From Rhodanobacteraceae bacterium (lineage in GTDB: Bacteria; Pseudomonadota; Gammaproteobacteria; Xanthomonadales; SZUA-5), in the NCBI GenBank assembly GCA_003233535.1, contig QIMA01000042.1:1-5655 (forward strand): a DNA stretch of 5,655 nucleotides, given 5' to 3'. Position 1 is the stretch's first letter; each line of letters starts with the position of its first letter. Below are positions 5,446-5,655 of the stretch, one piece after another. A program made the translations under genes and the position numbers. The notes beneath the pieces are model-generated. The model worked only from the letters and a program-made list of their open reading frames with translations, was not told the DNA's origin and did no database searches.

Positions 5446-5524
5446 ACTTATGAAGTTCACCGAATCCCAGCTCGAACAGGCCATCATCGCCCTGCTTGAA
5501 GCACAGGGTTACCCATACCATCGC
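5428..5524 (+). repeat. Right copy of the direct repeat that brackets the AlbA-type gene
   Basis: This segment corresponds to 3583-3679. The strong part, 5462-5524 against 3617-3679, is 55/63 identical; the leader part matches only at acgctagt and around ttatga. Repeat starts are 1845 bp apart, and the interval contains the whole AlbA-type gene and the possible leader peptide. Confidence 0.75.
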
Positions 5525-5655
5525 GGTGACACGCTAGCCCGCAAATCCACCGACGTGCTGTTGCGCGACGACCTGCGCACGTTCCTGTCCAGCCGCTATG
5601 CCGCCGATGGCATCACCGAAGGCGAGATCGCATCCATCCTGCGCAAGCTGGATGC
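5450..5655 (+). CDS. hsdR: Type I restriction endonuclease R subunit, 5' part (runs off the window)
   Basis: Sixty-eight whole codons are visible, starting MKFTESQLEQAIIALLEAQGYPY at ATG 5450 and continuing through DDLRTFLSSRYAADGIT to EGEIASILRKLDA. This matches the N-terminus of HsdR proteins of the type that begins FTE.QLE.AII.LL..QGYP. HsdR (about 1000 residues) is the ATP-driven motor and nuclease of the type I complex: an N-terminal PD-(D/E)XK nuclease domain followed by SF2 helicase domains; those catalytic motifs lie beyond the window. It normally works with HsdM and HsdS, of which only an hsdM fragment is visible here. The start is fixed by the family pattern and by the matching ATG in the decayed copy at 3602. 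No stop or frameshift appears in the visible part, and one CTA leucine codon is present. Confidence 0.87.
   Translation, partial: MKFTESQLEQAIIALLEAQGYPYHRGDTLARKSTDVLLRDDLRTFLSSRYAADGITEGEIASILRKLD

Overview
The window reads as a GC-rich proteobacterial chromosome, most likely a gammaproteobacterium of the Xanthomonadales type. That placement is an inference. It rests on the base composition, on a beta-helix-type protein ending in the LFANGFE tail common in that group, and on the protein families present. It is not a species call.

Left part (1-1420): a long tetratricopeptide-repeat protein. Its first visible residues (MTAC) look like a lipobox, so the true start probably lies upstream of the window.

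Middle part (1421-3601): a patchwork of broken genes and repeats. In order it holds a C-terminal scrap of a GNAT acetyltransferase on the minus strand; a near-identical 16/17-bp inverted repeat pair (1622-1637 and 2210-2226) bounding about 600 bp; a heptanucleotide tandem repeat; a frameshifted C-terminal scrap of a choice-of-anchor Q protein; the first ~84 codons of hsdM (type I modification subunit); and an apparently whole DUF6933-type gene overlapping the hsdM scrap by four bases. After that come about 450 bp without a convincing gene: a three-unit 21-bp repeat, a perfect 10-bp hairpin, and a nested inverted repeat built from a 10-bp-periodic ATCTGCG/CGCAGAT motif.

Right part (3602-5655): a decayed copy of the first ~26 codons of hsdR, then an intact 492-residue AlbA_2/Schlafen-type and GHKL-ATPase-type protein, then a second, intact hsdR start that runs off the window. 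The AlbA-type gene is thus bracketed by two copies of the hsdR 5' end. It also differs in sequence style: no CTAG tetranucleotide in 1479 bp, against ten in the 1398-bp TPR gene, and almost no CTA leucine codons.

Together, 2276-5655 looks like a type I restriction-modification locus that has been heavily rearranged. The methyltransferase is cut to its N-terminal helical domain, no specificity subunit is visible, an accessory AlbA/ATPase gene appears to have arrived with or beside a duplicated hsdR end, and only hsdR continues intact as far as can be seen. Whether a complete hsdM/hsdS lies beyond the right edge cannot be told from here.
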